Assembly: GCA_035378845.1 (NCBI GenBank)
Contig: DAOSUP010000016.1
Span: 1-33,593 of the forward strand
Length of the DNA stretch: 33,593 nt
Origin: JAKOUL01 sp035378845
GTDB lineage: Bacteria; Dictyoglomota; Dictyoglomia; Dictyoglomales; Dictyoglomaceae
Direction: 5' to 3'
Part shown: piece by piece, positions 32,472 through 33,593 of the stretch
How positions within the stretch are numbered: position 1 is the stretch's first letter
Layout: every line of letters begins with the position of its first letter
Position numbers and translations under genes: made by a program
Notes under the pieces: generated by a model
The model's database searches: none
Told to the model about the DNA's origin: nothing
The model's input: the letters and a program-made list of their open reading frames with translations, nothing else

Positions 32472-33593
32472 CTACTCTGGATAAGGTTCTGTATTTCCAT
32501 TTGCATCCATTTTTATTACATATACATCAGTCTTTCCAGCACCAAAGGAGTCTGTAATACCTGCAACAATATATCCTCCATCTACTGTCTGCTGTATGGA
32601 ATTTGCTGCATCATAATTACTTCCCCCATAGGTCTTATACCAATCTAAACTTCCATCTGATTTAAGCTTTAGTACATATACATCATAATAACCAGCACCA
32701 AAGGAACGTGTATCACCTGCAACAATGTATCCTCCATCTGCTACCTGCTGGATAGACCATGCTTCATCATAACTACTTCCTCCATAGGTCTTTTGCCATT
32801 CTAAACTCCCATCTGATTTAAGCTTTAAGATATATACATCATAACTAGCACCAAAGTATGTATAACCTGCAACAATATATCCTCCATCTGCTACCTGCTG
32901 TATAGAATTTGCAAAATCATGACCACTTCCTCCATAAGTCTTATACCAGTCTAAACTTCCATCTGATTTAAGCTTTAATATATATGCATCATAACCAGCA
33001 CCAAGAGAATCTGTCCAACCTGCAACAATATACCCTCCATCTACTGTCTGCTGTATGGAATTTGCCCATTCATGACCACTTCCTCCATAGGTCTTATACC
33101 AGTCTAAACTTCCATCTGATTTAAGCTTTAAGATATATACATTACCAACATCACCAAAGGAATGTGTGCACCCTGCAACAATATATCCTCCATCTGTTGT
33201 CTGCTGTATGGATTTTGCTACATCATCATTACTTCCTCCATAGGTCTTATACCAATCTAAACTTCCATCTGATTTAAGCTTTAATATATATACATCAATA
33301 CCAGTGTCAAAGGAGTTTGTATAACCTGCAACAATATATCCTCCATCTGTTGTCTGCTGTATAGAATATGCTTCATCATCATTACTTCCTCCATAGGTCT
33401 CATACCAATCTAAAGTTCCATCTGATTTAAGTTTTAAGATATATGCATCAATACCAGTGCCAAAGGAGTCTGTCCAACCAGCAACAATATATCCTCCATC
33501 TGTTGTCTGCTGTATGGATTTTGCTTGATCAGCATTGTTTCCTCCATAGGTCTTTTGCCAAGTTGTGCCTCCCAAGTTGTTCACATTTACTGC
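32472..33593 (-). CDS. Repetitive beta-propeller-like surface protein, 5' partial
   Basis: The visible 3' part has seven tandem units of about 51 residues built on the pattern KTYGGS..D.A.SIQQT.DGG, then YIVAG.T.SFG, then D.YILKLKSDGSLDW. Such units are found in secreted or surface proteins and probably form beta-propeller blades. The frame is open to the window edge with sense codons before the GTG at 33584, so the gene begins outside the window and its signal peptide is not seen. It ends in NTEPYPE with no anchor or sorting motif. Function unknown; no enzymatic motif seen. A strong terminator follows. Confidence 0.8.
   Translation of the reverse strand, partial: AVNVNNLGGTTWQKTYGGNNADQAKSIQQTTDGGYIVAGWTDSFGTGIDAYILKLKSDGTLDWYETYGGSNDDEAYSIQQTTDGGYIVAGYTNSFDTGIDVYILKLKSDGSLDWYKTYGGSNDDVAKSIQQTTDGGYIVAGCTHSFGDVGNVYILKLKSDGSLDWYKTYGGSGHEWANSIQQTVDGGYIVAGWTDSLGAGYDAYILKLKSDGSLDWYKTYGGSGHDFANSIQQVADGGYIVAGYTYFGASYDVYILKLKSDGSLEWQKTYGGSSYDEAWSIQQVADGGYIVAGDTRSFGAGYYDVYVLKLKSDGSLDWYKTYGGSNYDAANSIQQTVDGGYIVAGITDSFGAGKTDVYVIKMDANGNTEPYPE
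32490..33560 (-). repeat. Tandem coding repeat, about 153-bp period, seven units
   Basis: The block ATCTGATTTAAG recurs at plus 32655, 32811, 32961, 33114, 33267 and 33420 (last copy ATCTGATTTAAGT). The steps are 156, 150, 153, 153 and 153 bp, always a multiple of three. Identity between units is high at the DNA level, suggesting recent duplication or gene conversion. The array probably continues beyond the window edge. Confidence 0.85.

Noticed and set aside
32490..33560. Regular repeats as a CRISPR array
   Set aside because: Units are about 153 bp, codon-phased and conserved along their whole length, with no short repeat/unique spacer pattern and no cas genes.

Overview
The window is a compact, AT-rich bacterial chromosome segment in which every gene I can support lies on the minus strand. 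The gene set, dense packing, frequent TTG/GTG starts, Lys/Glu/Ile-rich proteins, a long SRP RNA with an Alu domain and class-A RNase P RNA suggest an anaerobic thermophile near Dictyoglomus, Thermotogae or thermophilic Clostridia. Dictyoglomus is my best guess from recalled gene order, and I could not verify it. I see no mobile element, CRISPR array or phage genes.

Layout in transcription order (high to low coordinates). (1) 33593-32472: 3' part of a repetitive, probably surface-exposed beta-propeller-like protein, closed by a clear intrinsic terminator. (2) 32270-30828: a coiled-coil zinc-ribbon protein, a small membrane zinc-ribbon protein, and rnpB. The small protein's reading frame runs about 96 nt into rnpB. 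(3) 30720-15021: a complete dcw (division and cell wall) cluster, mraZ-rsmH-ftsL-ftsI-murE-murF-mraY-murD-ftsW-murG-murC-murB-ftsQ-ftsA-ftsZ. It is preceded by an extended -10 promoter abutting 10-bp-phased MraZ boxes. (4) 15024-2999, with no visible break: a B12-type radical SAM protein, pgeF, an HlyD-like protein, yggS, a two-component system, a DUF1015 protein, rodA, a second B12-type radical SAM protein with its DUF2344 partner, a HAD phosphatase, cutA and tadA. (5) 2991-2341: tRNA-Ser(GGA) with its own promoter, a 75-aa membrane protein and the SRP RNA. (6) 2327-62: tatD, the TatD-linked radical SAM protein and a PflX-like radical SAM protein, followed by a strong promoter (pos. 17-45) firing out of the window.

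How the genes fit together: the dcw block makes the UDP-MurNAc-pentapeptide (MurB-F), lipid I and II (MraY, MurG), and the division machine that polymerises it (FtsW/FtsI with FtsQ, FtsL, FtsA, FtsZ). Downstream are peptidoglycan quality control (PgeF), elongation (RodA), and a soluble two-component pair that could couple envelope status to transcription. From mraZ to tadA there are 28 consecutive genes (27.7 kb) with gaps of at most about 11 nt and mostly overlapping stop/start codons.

Points most worth a second look: the rnpB/protein-gene overlap; an rnpB terminator hairpin built from RNA strands that the mature RNA needs elsewhere; a histidine kinase whose ideal Shine-Dalgarno sequence points to an ATA start; a phased MraZ operator; a RodA lacking the usual Gly-Gly motif; and two divergent B12-type radical SAM paralogues embedded in the cell-wall cluster. 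No wholly new multi-gene system is demonstrable from sequence alone.
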